Assembly (NCBI RefSeq): GCF_002934665.1
Contig: NZ_NIRS01000002.1
Location: 434,001-498,000 of the forward strand
DNA from: Pseudomonas laurylsulfatiphila
GTDB lineage: Bacteria; Pseudomonadota; Gammaproteobacteria; Pseudomonadales; Pseudomonadaceae
DNA length: 64,000 bases
Reading direction: 5' to 3'
Positions 16,028-24,898 of the stretch are shown one piece after another. The notes beneath the pieces were generated by a model. That model did not search any database. It saw nothing but the letters and a program-made list of their open reading frames with translations, and was not told the origin of the DNA. A program made the translations under genes and the position numbers. How positions within the stretch are numbered: position 1 is the stretch's first letter; every line of letters begins with the position of its first letter.

Positions 16028-16921
16028 TTACGGCGTCACCCTGCGCCGAAACTTGAGTGACCAGCCTTGCTGCATACCGGCGGCGGCCAGCAGGATTGCC
16101 GCGACGCCGATCCACTGCAGCGGCTCCAGACGATGGCCAAAGGCAAACCAGTCGACGAAAATCGCCGCAATCGGATAGATGAAGGACAGCGCCCCCGTCA
16201 GCGCAGTCGGCAGTTTTTGAATGGCGCCGTACAGCAACACATACATCACACCGGTGTGCACCATGCCCAGTGTCACCAGGCTGGCCCATGCGCTCGGCGC
16301 CTGCGGCAGTACCGAAAGATTCGCGAATGGCGCGAGCAACAACACGCCGGTGCTGACCTGGATCAGCGCAATCAGGTGCGGTGGCGTCCCCGTCAAACGC
16401 TTGATGATCAGCGCGGCAATCGCATAGAGAAACGCCGCGCCCAATGCCAGGGCAATGCCCGTCAGGTAATCGCTACCGCTCTCGCCCTGGCTGCCATGGG
16501 CACTGACGATGGCCAGCATCCCGAGAAACGACACGCCCAGCCAGAGCATTTTCTGCGTCGTGATCTTTTCGTTGAGAAACAGCGCCGCCAGCCCGACCAG
16601 CATGAACGGTTGAACGTTATAGACGGCGGTGCCGATGGCAATCGACGCCCGGGAATAGGACGCGAACAACAACACCCAGTTGCCGACAATCGCCACCCCG
16701 CTGAGCTCGGCGAGCAAAAACGTGGTGCGGGTCAGAATGCCAGGGCGCAGAAAGCCGAAGGCGGCGCAAATCAGCAGCAAGGTGCCGGCACCGAACAAGC
16801 AGCGCCAGAACACCACATCCAGTACCGGTTGCCCGGACACCAGCACGAACCAACCGATGGTGCCGGAGATCAGCATGGCGGCCGTCATTTCAAACGAACC
16901 GCGGCGTAGGGATTTGTCCAT
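16028..16921 (-). CDS. EamA-family (DMT) inner-membrane transporter
   Basis: A 297-residue protein with about ten hydrophobic helices in two EamA repeats, typical of drug/metabolite exporters such as amino-acid or metabolite efflux pumps. The second ATG of the ATGATG start is favoured because AGGAG is 7 bases upstream. It is divergent from an Lrp/AsnC regulator 137 bases away. That pairing is common for amino-acid exporters, so amino-acid efflux is a reasonable but unproven guess. Confidence 0.9.
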   Translation of the reverse strand: MDKSLRRGSFEMTAAMLISGTIGWFVLVSGQPVLDVVFWRCLFGAGTLLLICAAFGFLRPGILTRTTFLLAELSGVAIVGNWVLLFASYSRASIAIGTAVYNVQPFMLVGLAALFLNEKITTQKMLWLGVSFLGMLAIVSAHGSQGESGSDYLTGIALALGAAFLYAIAALIIKRLTGTPPHLIALIQVSTGVLLLAPFANLSVLPQAPSAWASLVTLGMVHTGVMYVLLYGAIQKLPTALTGALSFIYPIAAIFVDWFAFGHRLEPLQWIGVAAILLAAAGMQQGWSLKFRRRVTP

Positions 16922-17057
16922 CATCAGACTCCTGTGTTTGTGGCAAAAGTATGCCGATGCACCACAGCGCTACTCCATAGCAAAAAGCAGGCTAAACTCT
17001 GAATCGGCCTTTTTTATGAAGGCAGTTTTGAAAAAATGCCTAACAGAGGGTTTCGCC

Positions 17058-17495
17058 ATGACCGATGACATCGACCAAGTGCTGATCACGGCCCTGATGG
17101 AAGACTCGCGACGCTCGCTCAAGGCCCTGGCGCAAATCAGCGGCCTGTCCTCCCCCAGTGTTGCCGAACGCCTGCGCCGCCTGGAAGAACGTGGCGTGCT
17201 CAAGGGCTACACCGTTGAAATCGACCCGAAAAGCTTCGGTTATCAACTCCAGGCCATCGTGCGTATTCGCCCGTTGCCGGGCCAGTTGCAAGAAGTGGAG
17301 CGGCAAATCATGGCCATTCCCGAATTCACCGAGTGCGACAAGGTGACCGGCGACGACTGTTTCATCGCACGCCTGCACGTGCGCTCGATGGAACAACTGG
17401 ACACCCTGCTCGACCGCCTCAACACCCACGCCGAAACCAACACGGCCATCGTCAAGAAAACCCCGGTCAAGCGCCGGTTACCGCCCATGGCGTGA
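17058..17495 (+). CDS. Lrp/AsnC-family transcriptional regulator
   Basis: A 145-residue regulator. The N-terminal helix-turn-helix (SLKALAQISGLSSPSVAERLRRLEERG) is followed by a RAM/ACT-like effector domain of about 80 residues. The start at 17058 follows AGAGGGTTTCGCC; an in-frame extension upstream has no support. It probably controls the divergent EamA transporter in response to an amino acid. Confidence 0.93.
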   Translation: MTDDIDQVLITALMEDSRRSLKALAQISGLSSPSVAERLRRLEERGVLKGYTVEIDPKSFGYQLQAIVRIRPLPGQLQEVERQIMAIPEFTECDKVTGDDCFIARLHVRSMEQLDTLLDRLNTHAETNTAIVKKTPVKRRLPPMA

Positions 17496-17551
17496 GTGAT
17501 ATTTGCTTCAGGCTGAAGTAGATTGATGGTTTCCGGCGAAGGATTGACGGC

Positions 17552-17881
17552 ATGAAAATTCAGGCAATGCTACTGGCGGCAATGATGCTTGCGGGTTGCG
17601 GCACGATTCAGACGGTTGTGCGCAGTGACGAAGTGGCCTCGAAAAGTCTCCAGAAACAAAAGAGTTACTGCGGTGCGGTACCGCGAATCTACAGCGGCGT
17701 GACCTACGACTTCTGCTACCTCAACGCGCCCCTCGAAAACGGTCGGGATGCGCAGGTACATGGCCCCGCCCCCGCCATCGTGCTGCTCGACGTGGTCGTG
17801 TCCGGCGCATTGGACACCTTGCTGCTGCCCTACACCCTCTACCGCCAGCAAGCCGACGGCAGCATTGTCATTACCGAATAA
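17552..17881 (+). CDS. YceK/YidQ-family lipoprotein
   Basis: A 109-residue lipoprotein with lipobox MLAGC near residues 12-16, followed by GTIQTVVRSDE. The segment IYSGVTYDFCYL and the late ALDTLLLPYTLY are characteristic of the YceK/YidQ family. Function is unknown; it should sit in the outer or inner membrane facing the periplasm. A strong intrinsic terminator follows 16 bases after the stop. Confidence 0.88.
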   Translation: MKIQAMLLAAMMLAGCGTIQTVVRSDEVASKSLQKQKSYCGAVPRIYSGVTYDFCYLNAPLENGRDAQVHGPAPAIVLLDVVVSGALDTLLLPYTLYRQQADGSIVITE

Positions 17882-17896
17882 CCCTGGATTCCAGGC

Positions 17897-17927
17897 AATA
17901 AAAAACCCGCCTGAGCGGGTTTTTTAC
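17897..17927. terminator. Intrinsic terminator, probably bidirectional
   Basis: AAAACCCGC-CTGA-GCGGGTTTTTT forms a GC-rich hairpin with a T run on the plus strand and an A run giving a T run on the minus strand. It lies between the convergent yceK-like and yccA-like genes. Confidence 0.93.
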
Positions 17928-17941
17928 TTCAAGGCCGACGA

Positions 17942-18613
17942 TCAATCGTCACGGCCCATGATGCCGAACAGCTGCAACAGGCTGACGAACAGGTTGTAGA
18001 TCGATACATACAGGCTGATGGTGGCCATGATGTAGTTGCGCTCGCCGCCATGAATGATGGCGCTGGTCTGGAACAGAATGCAGACCGAGGAGAACAGCAC
18101 GAAACCTGCGCTGATCGCCAGTTGCAGACCGCTGATCTGGAAGAACATGCCCGCCAGCGTCGCACCCAGCAGCACAAAGAAGCCTGCCGTGATGAAACCG
18201 CCAAGGAAGCTCATGTCCTTGCGGGTGATCAGCACATAGGCCGACAGGCCGCCGAACACCAGCGCGGTCATCGCGAAGGCCGAGCTGACCACTTCAGCGC
18301 CGCCCTGCATACCCAGGTAACGGTTGAGGATCGGGCCGAGCAGGAAACCCATGAAACCGGTCAGGGCAAATGCCGACACCAGGCCCCAGGCCGAATCACG
18401 GAGTTTGTTGGTGAGGAAGAAAAGACCGTAGAAGCCGATCAGCACCACGAAAACGTTCGGGTAGCCAACACGCATCTGCTGGGCAACGTAGGCCATTACA
18501 CCGCTGAATGCGAGGGTCAGGGCGAGCAAGCCGTATGTGTTGCGCAGGACGCGGCTAACCTCTAGCTGCTCAGCCTGCACGCTGTTATTAACTGCGTAAT
18601 CCTGTTCGCGCAT
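17942..18613 (-). CDS. Bax inhibitor-1/YccA-family membrane protein
   Basis: A 223-residue inner-membrane protein with seven hydrophobic segments and the family ending VSIYNLFVSLLQLFGIMGRDD. E. coli YccA modulates the FtsH protease, and bacterial BI-1 homologues may leak Ca2+. The N-terminus MREQDYAVNNSVQAEQLEVSR is typical for pseudomonads, which supports the start. It is monocistronic, with its promoter side facing the tRNA-Ser gene. Confidence 0.94.
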   Translation of the reverse strand: MREQDYAVNNSVQAEQLEVSRVLRNTYGLLALTLAFSGVMAYVAQQMRVGYPNVFVVLIGFYGLFFLTNKLRDSAWGLVSAFALTGFMGFLLGPILNRYLGMQGGAEVVSSAFAMTALVFGGLSAYVLITRKDMSFLGGFITAGFFVLLGATLAGMFFQISGLQLAISAGFVLFSSVCILFQTSAIIHGGERNYIMATISLYVSIYNLFVSLLQLFGIMGRDD

Positions 18614-18690
18614 GGCGACACTCCTGTTGGTTTGAAACGTTCAGTCGCAAAGATCATAACAGACGCTCTGTAACTAGCTATGCAGAGAGT

Positions 18691-18718
18691 TTGACAGTGT
18701 GTTTCATTCAGGTATTAT
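18691..18718 (+). promoter_or_regulatory. Sigma-70 promoter of the tRNA-Ser gene
   Basis: TTGACA (18691-18696), a 16-base spacer and TATTAT (18713-18718) form a near-consensus promoter 19 bases before the tRNA. Confidence 0.8.
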
Positions 18719-18736
18719 GGCGCCCGCAACGCAAAC

Positions 18737-18824
18737 GGAGGTGTGGCCGAGTGGTTTAAGGCAACGGTCTTGAAAACCGTCGACTGTAACAGGTCCATGA
18801 GTTCGAATCCCATCGCCTCCGCCA
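18737..18824 (+). tRNA. serT: tRNA-Ser (anticodon TGA)
   Basis: An 88-base class II tRNA. The acceptor stem GGAGGTG pairs with CGCCTCC, followed by discriminator G and an encoded CCA. The anticodon loop CTTGAAA gives anticodon TGA, reading UCA. The long variable arm and TTCGAATC T-loop fit tRNA-Ser. A strong promoter precedes it and a terminator follows 7 bases later. Confidence 0.97.
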
Positions 18825-18831
18825 TCTTTAT

Positions 18832-18865
18832 ACGACAAAGCCCTGATTATTCAGGGCTTTGTCGT
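18832..18865 (+). terminator. Terminator after tRNA-Ser
   Basis: A perfect 15-base-pair stem (ACGACAAAGCCCTGA and its inverse) with a TTAT loop, followed by TTTCC. Confidence 0.88.
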
Positions 18866-18932
18866 TTCCGGGGTTTGGCGAATACACGACCACACTCAAA
18901 GCATGACAAAACCCTCCCGATTTCCCGCCTTC

Positions 18933-19856
18933 CTACATCCTGCCCCCCGATAATGGCTTGACGATCATCAAACTGCACGGTGCCCGGTTCAACACACTCT
19001 CGGCGGTATCGCCGATAAAGCCCTCAGGCCCATGGTGATAAGCCGTGCCCAGCACCACCATGTCGAAAGCATGCTGTTGAGCGAACCGCGCGATTACCTT
19101 GTGGGGGGAGCCCGTCAATAAATGTCGGTGGGCATCCTTGATGCAGTAGCGCTCGGCAAGCACATCGAAAGCCTCTTGTTGGGCATCCTCGATAGCGTTT
19201 CTCAAATTCTCATCAAGACTGCCTGTCGGTACACTCATCGGCGCATCGCTTATCTCTGACCAACGACTGACGTTAAGCAAGTGCAACTGCGCACCGCAAC
19301 TGGCCGCCAGAGTAGAGGCCAGGTCAAGTATTCGGTCATTCAATCCCTGAGTGAGTTCCTCTAGATGGGACAGATCGATCGCCGCGAGAATTTTCAAGGG
19401 CTTGGGATTTTGGGCGCTGGTCACCAAGTGCAGGTGGGTCGGACACTCGCGTAGCAATCGCCAGTCCACGGGCCGATGAAAGGCACGGTCAAGCGCCGGC
19501 ACATAATGGGTGTCCTTGATCACCAGGTCCGGAAGAAAATCGTTCACGTATTCCAGCAGGTTTGTCAGGCTCGACCTGGCCCAGACCACTTCGGTGGTCA
19601 CCTGTATGCCGCTGCATCGTTGAAACCGGGCCTGCTGCTCCAGCCAATGACGGTGAACCTGCAGATAGCCTTCTCGTGCCTGTGCCATCGCGTCATGGTC
19701 AAGCAGACCGGCTACCGCCAGGGCCTGGACATAATCGAACGCGACAATGTGCAATAAGGCACCGGTTGCACCAGCCAAGGCATGTGCACGCTCAAACGCC
19801 GGGGTCAGGGTCATTTCGCTGGGTGCTATCAATAGAATGCGTTTGAGTTTGAGCAT
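18933..19856 (-). CDS. Universal stress protein, tandem UspA domains
   Basis: A 307-residue protein with two UspA-like domains (about 1-145 and 150-305). The second domain has the nucleotide-binding-type motif MVVLGTAYHHGPEGFIGDTAES, as G2xG9xG(S/T). It is one of four intact paralogues in this island sharing the segments LLIAPSEM, HIVAFDY and TPLDWHLLREC-like sequences. Such proteins in pseudomonads support survival under low oxygen, probably through ATP binding. The start at 19856 follows GAGGTATGTG. A weak FNR-like box (CTGAC-TTTT-ATCAA, 20029-20042) lies upstream. Confidence 0.9.
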   Translation of the reverse strand: MLKLKRILLIAPSEMTLTPAFERAHALAGATGALLHIVAFDYVQALAVAGLLDHDAMAQAREGYLQVHRHWLEQQARFQRCSGIQVTTEVVWARSSLTNLLEYVNDFLPDLVIKDTHYVPALDRAFHRPVDWRLLRECPTHLHLVTSAQNPKPLKILAAIDLSHLEELTQGLNDRILDLASTLAASCGAQLHLLNVSRWSEISDAPMSVPTGSLDENLRNAIEDAQQEAFDVLAERYCIKDAHRHLLTGSPHKVIARFAQQHAFDMVVLGTAYHHGPEGFIGDTAESVLNRAPCSLMIVKPLSGGRM

Positions 19857-20178
19857 CACATACCTCGCCCTGAAACCTGCCTGATTGCAAACCCGCCTGG
19901 CTGTCGAGCCTTGTGTCAAACGTTTGTTACTTCGAGCGAACTCGTGACTGCAGCCAGCAAAAAGTCCTGTCGACTTGTTGCGACCGGAAAGCGGCAGTTC
20001 GATTATTTGGCGTTATACCGTGGGGGATCTGACTTTTATCAACTAATCAACAGCTATCGTTAACGGAGCGACTGGCTTTCGATGACTTAAACCCTTGTTG
20101 ATTCAGCTCAACGATTTTCCGGCTTCCTCGCGTAGAACTACGCAGATGCACTGCCTCCCCTATCGCTGGAGATTTGCC
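19857..20178. other. Divergent intergenic region, usp to K+ channel
   Basis: About 320 bases without a convincing gene. It holds the weak FNR-like box at 20029-20042 (two mismatches to TTGAT-N4-ATCAA) that could serve either divergent gene. Nothing else was recognised. Confidence 0.6.
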
Positions 20179-20604
20179 ATGCTGGCAGTCACGCTGATCA
20201 ATACGCTGGTGGTGGTCATCGCCGTAGTGATCCATTACGAATGCCTGTTACGCCTGAATGACTGGCTGCCCCGGCTCAAGGTGTGGCACCGCTTCAGAAT
20301 CGTGGTTGGCGTATTCGGCGCCCTCCTGGCCCACGCCATAGAGGTCTGGTGCTTTGCGCTGGTCTATTACCTGATGTTGCACTCAGGGGGATGGGGCAGC
20401 CTGACGGGTAACTTCGACGGTTCGCTGATGGACTGCGTTTACTTTTCCTTTACGACTTACACGACCATCGGCTTCGGCGATATTTCGCCTGTGGGCAACC
20501 TCAAATACTTGACCGGTCTACAAGCCCTTACCGGGCTGGTGCTCATCACATGGACCGCATCCTTCCTGTTTCTGGAAATGCAAAAGTACTGGAAGCGCAA
20601 ATAA
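20179..20604 (+). CDS. Small two-helix potassium channel protein
   Basis: About 141 residues. Hydrophobic helices at about 1-22, 45-70 and 110-135 surround a pore loop with the selectivity filter TTIGFGDISP, the K+ channel signature (TxGYGD with F for Y). It fits the Ion_trans_2 family and would tetramerise in the inner membrane. The start at 20179 (MLAVTLIN) follows GGAGATTTGCC; ATGs at 20146 and earlier lack a ribosome site. Its position inside a low-oxygen usp island suggests a role in membrane potential during anoxia, which is inference. Confidence 0.87.
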   Translation: MLAVTLINTLVVVIAVVIHYECLLRLNDWLPRLKVWHRFRIVVGVFGALLAHAIEVWCFALVYYLMLHSGGWGSLTGNFDGSLMDCVYFSFTTYTTIGFGDISPVGNLKYLTGLQALTGLVLITWTASFLFLEMQKYWKRK

Positions 20605-20628
20605 TCCCCTCTCTGACTCGTATCAGAC

Positions 20629-21054
20629 TCAACTGACGGTCTGGATCAAGTCTGGTACGGACAGGATCCAGACCGCCAGAACGCAGCAGGACTTGTCCAC
20701 GCCATGGGACTGGACTCTGCCCATCACGATCACATCCACATTGTGTTCATTGGCAAACTCACTCGACACCGTCACCGGGCCGCCCATGTCCGCCAGAAGA
20801 GCGGCCGAGATATCACAGGCATACAGCAAATGCAGCTCGGCGTTGCACTGCATCGCAAGGCTGCAAGCCTGCTTGATGATTCGGTCGTTCAATTCATTGT
20901 CGGTAGACTCGACATCCGGTACCTCGACCGCTGCTACTACCTTGCGAGGCAAAACGAAGCTGCTCCCGCCCACCAGAAAAACCGGCACCGGACAGTGACG
21001 CAATAAGTGCCAATCCAACGGTGTGAAGAAGGCTCGCTTGAGTACTGTGGCCAT
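20629..21054 (-). pseudogene. Degenerate universal stress protein
   Basis: The 141-residue reading MATVLKRAFFTPLDWHLLRHC matches the middle of the tandem usp paralogues but lacks nearly all of the first domain. In the second domain VTVSS runs straight into EFANEHNVDVIVMG, so about 60 residues are deleted. The end (VQSHGVDKSCCVLAVWILS) is scrambled compared with the G-rich motif of the paralogues. Upstream in the same frame, weak usp-like sequence can still be read to about 21150. It is best read as a decaying usp copy that still has a perfect FNR box upstream. Confidence 0.8.
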
Positions 21055-21185
21055 TACCGGCTCAGCCTGGACGTCATGTGCCTGCAGTTGCCCGGCACAC
21101 GAAAAATCGCTCTTGAACTTCTCCGCTAGCGGATCAGGCCACCAACAGGTTTTTCTCGATTCTGAGCGCCTGCAGCGCTCATGAC

Positions 21186-21199
21186 TTGATTTACATCAA
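21186..21199. promoter_or_regulatory. FNR/ANR box, perfect
   Basis: TTGAT-TTAC-ATCAA matches the ANR/FNR consensus exactly. It lies between the degenerate usp (minus) and the FNR-family regulator gene (plus, start 21367), so it may give feedback control of the regulator. Confidence 0.85.
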
Positions 21200-21366
21200 C
21201 GCTCAGAAAGTACGTATTGACTGAATGACGCACAGGCAATGGGCATTGGTCCAGCAGACGCAACGAGGCATTCACCCGTTCGTCTATTACATCCACTATA
21301 AGTTGGAACAAAGGGTGGCCTGGGCTGCTAGCGCGTATGCTGATCCTATTCGTGCGGAGACATGTC

Positions 21367-22110
21367 ATGTCTGAAGCCATGCAGATTCAAAGTCAAAACC
21401 TCAAGTCTGCATGTTCCAACTGCAGCGTCCTGGAGCTGTGCCTGCCGCTTGGCCTGACCGGTCCGGAAATCGAACGTCTCGACACACTGATCGTGCAACG
21501 ATTCAAGGTCAAAAAGGGCGCAACGCTTTACCGCGCGGGCGACCCGTTGCGTTCGCTGTATGCGGTGAGAATCGGTTCGTTCAAGACCAGCGTGCTGTCG
21601 GTCGATGGTCGCGAGCAAGTCACAGGGTTCCAAATCCCCGGCGAAATGCTTGGTCTGGATGCCATCAGCACCGATCTGCATGCGTGTAATGCCGTTGCTT
21701 TGGAAGATAGCGAGGTCTGCCCCATCCATTTTGCTCACCTGGAAAAACTTGCCCGGGAACTGCCTTCGTTGCAGCACAACCTGAACAAAATCCTCAGCCG
21801 GGAAATCGTTCGCGATCACGACATGCTGATGATGCTGGGCAACATGAACGCGGATGAACGACTGGCCGCTTTTCTCCTCAATTGGTCGCAGCGCTTGAAT
21901 ACCCGCGGTTATTCGTCCAGCAGCTTTGTGCTGAAAATGCGTCGGGAGGAAATTGGCTCCTACCTGGGCCTGCGCCTTGAAACCATCTGTCGGGGCATCG
22001 CGCACCTGCGAGACCAGGGACTGGTGGAAATAAGCGGCCGCGACGTCAAGATCCTGAACATGGACGGGCTCAAGCAACTGAACGTGGGCTGCCATCGCAA
22101 CCTCCACTGA
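21367..22110 (+). CDS. FNR/ANR-family oxygen-responsive regulator (ANR paralogue)
   Basis: A 247-residue Crp/FNR protein. Cys16, Cys19 and Cys25 (CSNCSVLELC) plus Cys118 (EVCPIHF) match the four [4Fe-4S] ligands of E. coli FNR (20, 23, 29, 122), so oxygen sensing is likely. A cyclic-nucleotide-type beta roll (about 45-125), dimerisation helix and C-terminal helix-turn-helix follow. The recognition helix reads LETICR (E205, C208, R209). FNR has VETISR, so the DNA-contacting Ser is a Cys here. Start at 21367 after GGAGA. It is flanked by usp genes with FNR boxes, its likely targets. Confidence 0.92.
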   Translation: MSEAMQIQSQNLKSACSNCSVLELCLPLGLTGPEIERLDTLIVQRFKVKKGATLYRAGDPLRSLYAVRIGSFKTSVLSVDGREQVTGFQIPGEMLGLDAISTDLHACNAVALEDSEVCPIHFAHLEKLARELPSLQHNLNKILSREIVRDHDMLMMLGNMNADERLAAFLLNWSQRLNTRGYSSSSFVLKMRREEIGSYLGLRLETICRGIAHLRDQGLVEISGRDVKILNMDGLKQLNVGCHRNLH

Positions 22111-22195
22111 CACCTGAAGCCTGGAGAATCTTCATGCGTGCCATGGTGCTGGCTGGCGCTGTTGCGCACAGGTCAGTTCAACGGTGCGATAGCGC

Positions 22196-23107
22196 TCACT
22201 CCCTGGCACGCGACCTGACCACCAACAGACTGCCCGGCACAGAGTACAACGCCCGCTCGGTGTTGCTGCCGATCAACCGATCGAGCCCCACCCGATTCGC
22301 AGTCCCCATCACCACGACATCGGCCAGGTATTGCTCGACAAACTCACTGATCACCGGCACCGGCAGTCCCATGACGAAATGCCGTCGCTCCGCTGGCACC
22401 CTGTAGCGCTGCGCCAGTGCAACAAACGCCTGGTGCAAGGATTGACGCAGCTCTTCGCTCAGATCCACGCCCCAACCGCCCCCGGCCAATGGCGCGTCGC
22501 TGTTGAAAGCCGGCGACAGGTCATAGGCGTAGAGCAGGTGCAACGGCGCATCGCATTGCAGGGCCAGGGCGTTAGCGGTCTGAATGATGGTGTCGTTCAA
22601 ACCGCTCAATTGTGTCGACGGATCGAACGGATCCACTGCTGCCACGATTCGGTGCGGCAAGCTGTAACGAACGTGGTTGACCAGATGCACGGGGATCGGG
22701 CATTCACGCAACAAGTGACAATCAAGCGGGGTGATGAACACTCGCTTGAGCACAGGCTCAAGGGTTACATCCTTGATCAACAGGTCGGGTTTGAGATCCT
22801 CGACCGTCTTCAAGATATCCAGCAGTGCATGGGTGGTGAAGACGGCCTTGACCGTCACCTGCAGCCCCAGGTCGCTGAGTCGATCGAGCTCTTCGGCCTC
22901 CCAGCGGCGGTAGCGACGCAAATACCGCTGTTGCTCTGCGTCATCGACTTTTTCTTGCCATAAATGCACCACCGGTGCCGGTTCGACAAAGGCCCGTACA
23001 TCCAGTACGGCCCCGGCTGCCTTGGCCAATGCGACGGCACGCAGCTGGGCGGGAGACTGATGCAGGTTTTGATCAGCGATCAGCAGAAAACGTTGATATT
23101 GCCCCAT
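22196..23107 (-). CDS. Universal stress protein, tandem UspA domains
   Basis: A 303-residue tandem UspA protein, the most divergent of the island in its first domain. Shared segments include KPDLLIKDVTLEPVLKRVF, TPLDCHLLRECPIPVHLV and the second-domain motif VVVMGTANRVGLDRLIGSNTE. The start at 23107 follows GGAGGTGTGTG. A perfect FNR box lies 75 bases upstream of the start, so anaerobic induction is strongly suggested. Confidence 0.9.
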   Translation of the reverse strand: MGQYQRFLLIADQNLHQSPAQLRAVALAKAAGAVLDVRAFVEPAPVVHLWQEKVDDAEQQRYLRRYRRWEAEELDRLSDLGLQVTVKAVFTTHALLDILKTVEDLKPDLLIKDVTLEPVLKRVFITPLDCHLLRECPIPVHLVNHVRYSLPHRIVAAVDPFDPSTQLSGLNDTIIQTANALALQCDAPLHLLYAYDLSPAFNSDAPLAGGGWGVDLSEELRQSLHQAFVALAQRYRVPAERRHFVMGLPVPVISEFVEQYLADVVVMGTANRVGLDRLIGSNTERALYSVPGSLLVVRSRARE

Positions 23108-23181
23108 CACACACCTCCGTTCGACTCCGGTCGTACAGTGCCGGGATGCTTTCAAGACTGCGCTCTATCACCTGGCGCGGT

Positions 23182-23195
23182 TTGATTTACATCAA
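23182..23195. promoter_or_regulatory. FNR/ANR box, perfect
   Basis: TTGAT-TTAC-ATCAA lies between a usp gene (minus, start 23107) and the GNAT gene (plus, start 23333). It is identical in all 14 bases to the box at 21186. Confidence 0.88.
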
Positions 23196-23332
23196 GCCCA
23201 CGCAAACCGGTGCCGCCGGCACAGCTGTCTGATCCAGATCAGATTCAAACGTCGCCAGCGGAGTAGAAAAGAACTCAAACGCGAATTTTCTTCCGCATGC
23301 CAATCTTGCAAACCGCACTGGAGGAACACCCC

Positions 23333-23896
23333 ATGCTTACCGTCAAAGACCACAACGATCGGGCCGCGGCCACCTATGCCGCGGTCGACGGCCAATACTG
23401 GATAGAAGCGCTCAGGGACGGTCGCCACGTTTTGATCCGACCACTGGCGCAGAAGGATCGCGACCGTGAATACGCCTTCATCAAACGGCTGTCTCCCGAA
23501 TCCAGTCATATGCGCTTTCTCGCGCAGATCAGCGAACCCGGCGCTGCGATGCTCGATCAGTTGATGGACACGGACAATAAACAGCGTGTGGCCTATGTCG
23601 CCCTGGTCCATGAAAAAGGGGATCTGGTCGAGATCGGCATCAGCCGTTACGCGGCCACCCGCGAGCATGAGTGTGAATGTGCCGTCACGGTCGCCGATGA
23701 ATGGATGCATCTGGGGCTGGGCACGTTGTTGATGGAGCATCTGATCAAGGCGGCGCGCAAAAACGGCTTTCGCCAGATGTATTCGGTGGACGCCTCCAGC
23801 AATACCCCCATGCGCGACCTGGCCAAGGCGCTCGGATTCGAGACGCACAATGATCCCGACGACAGCCGTCAGGTGATCCATCGTCTTTACCTGTAG
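23333..23896 (+). CDS. GNAT-family N-acetyltransferase
   Basis: A 187-residue acetyltransferase with the GNAT core. VLIRPLAQKDRDREYAFI opens the fold and VADEWMHLGLGTLLMEHLI carries the acetyl-CoA-binding motif A (Q/RxxGxG/A-like GLG). It resembles the acetyltransferase domain of Pat/YfiQ-like protein acetylases, but without a CoA-ligase domain. Start at 23333 after GGAGGAACACC. The position in the FNR-box island suggests protein acetylation in low oxygen, which is inference. Confidence 0.88.
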   Translation: MLTVKDHNDRAAATYAAVDGQYWIEALRDGRHVLIRPLAQKDRDREYAFIKRLSPESSHMRFLAQISEPGAAMLDQLMDTDNKQRVAYVALVHEKGDLVEIGISRYAATREHECECAVTVADEWMHLGLGTLLMEHLIKAARKNGFRQMYSVDASSNTPMRDLAKALGFETHNDPDDSRQVIHRLYL

Positions 23897-23950
23897 AACA
23901 AACGCTGCGCGATGTTCCGGCCACCGGTTCGTCGCGGGGCGATCCAGCCC

Positions 23951-24874
23951 TCAGGATTGCAGCATTCTTCCCGGCTTGATCGCCAGCACACTGCACGGCG
24001 CCCGATGCAGCAGGTGCTCGGCGGTGGTTCCGATTAATTTGCTCAGGCCCTTGTGCTGTACCGTGCCCATGACAATCACATCGGTACGGTGGTCCGAGAC
24101 GAATTCACAGATACTCGGCACGGGTGCCCCCACTATGAAGTGACGACGCTGCGGTGACACGCCGTGGCGTTCAGCGATGGCCGCAAATGCCTCATGCTGA
24201 GCCGCTCCCAACATTTCATGGATCCCGCTGGCCAGCGGCAATGCGCCAATGCCCATGTCCTGGACATATATAGCCGTCCAGTCATACACATGCAGCAACT
24301 CAAGACTGGCATCACAGACCGCCGCCAGTTTCGCCGCGGCGCTGATAATCTGGTCGTTGAACACAGGGTCCTGATCTTCATCGCGCAACACATCAATGAT
24401 GGCCAGCACGTTGCGTGGTCGGGCATTCAGCGCAGTCGTCACCAGATGCACCGGCACAGGACAATCGCGCAGCAGCTGCCAATCCAGCGGTGTAAAAAAT
24501 ACTCGCTTGTACGCCGACTCTTCCTGGGCGTCCTTGATGATCAGCGCCAGCGGCATCTCAGTGATGAAGTTCAGAATCTCCTCATAAGGATGCTGTACCC
24601 ACACCACTTCGCTGGTGACCTCGACACCCTGCTTGCTCAACAATCCGGCTTGATCCACGAGCCATTGGCGATGGGTTTGCAGATAGCCGTCCCGAGCCCG
24701 ATTGAATTGTTCCGGGGCGAACAACCCGGCCACCGCCAGGGCCTGGGAATAGTCGAACGCCACGATATGCAACGGCAATTGCATCGCGAGCGCCAGCGCA
24801 GCAGCCCGGTCGAATGCCGGTGTCCGAGTCATGGCTGAAGGAGCAATCAAGAGTAAACGCTGAGATTGCGTCAT
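23951..24874 (-). CDS. Universal stress protein, tandem UspA domains
   Basis: A 307-residue tandem UspA protein very similar to the one at 18933 (shared LLLIAPSAMTRTPAFDRA-like start and HIVAFDYSQALAVAGL). The second domain has VIVMGTVQHKGLSKLIGTTAE, the ATP-binding-type motif. Start at 24874 after GAGGTGCCCC. A near-consensus FNR box (TTGAT-TTTT-ATCAG) lies at 24947-24960, 73 bases upstream. Confidence 0.9.
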   Translation of the reverse strand: MTQSQRLLLIAPSAMTRTPAFDRAAALALAMQLPLHIVAFDYSQALAVAGLFAPEQFNRARDGYLQTHRQWLVDQAGLLSKQGVEVTSEVVWVQHPYEEILNFITEMPLALIIKDAQEESAYKRVFFTPLDWQLLRDCPVPVHLVTTALNARPRNVLAIIDVLRDEDQDPVFNDQIISAAAKLAAVCDASLELLHVYDWTAIYVQDMGIGALPLASGIHEMLGAAQHEAFAAIAERHGVSPQRRHFIVGAPVPSICEFVSDHRTDVIVMGTVQHKGLSKLIGTTAEHLLHRAPCSVLAIKPGRMLQS

Positions 24875-24898
24875 GGGGCACCTCGGCACGCGGCCATT

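Noticed and set aside
18824..18932. Genomic island insertion at the tRNA-Ser 3' end
   Set aside because: A terminator follows directly and no integrase or duplicated tRNA end was seen downstream.
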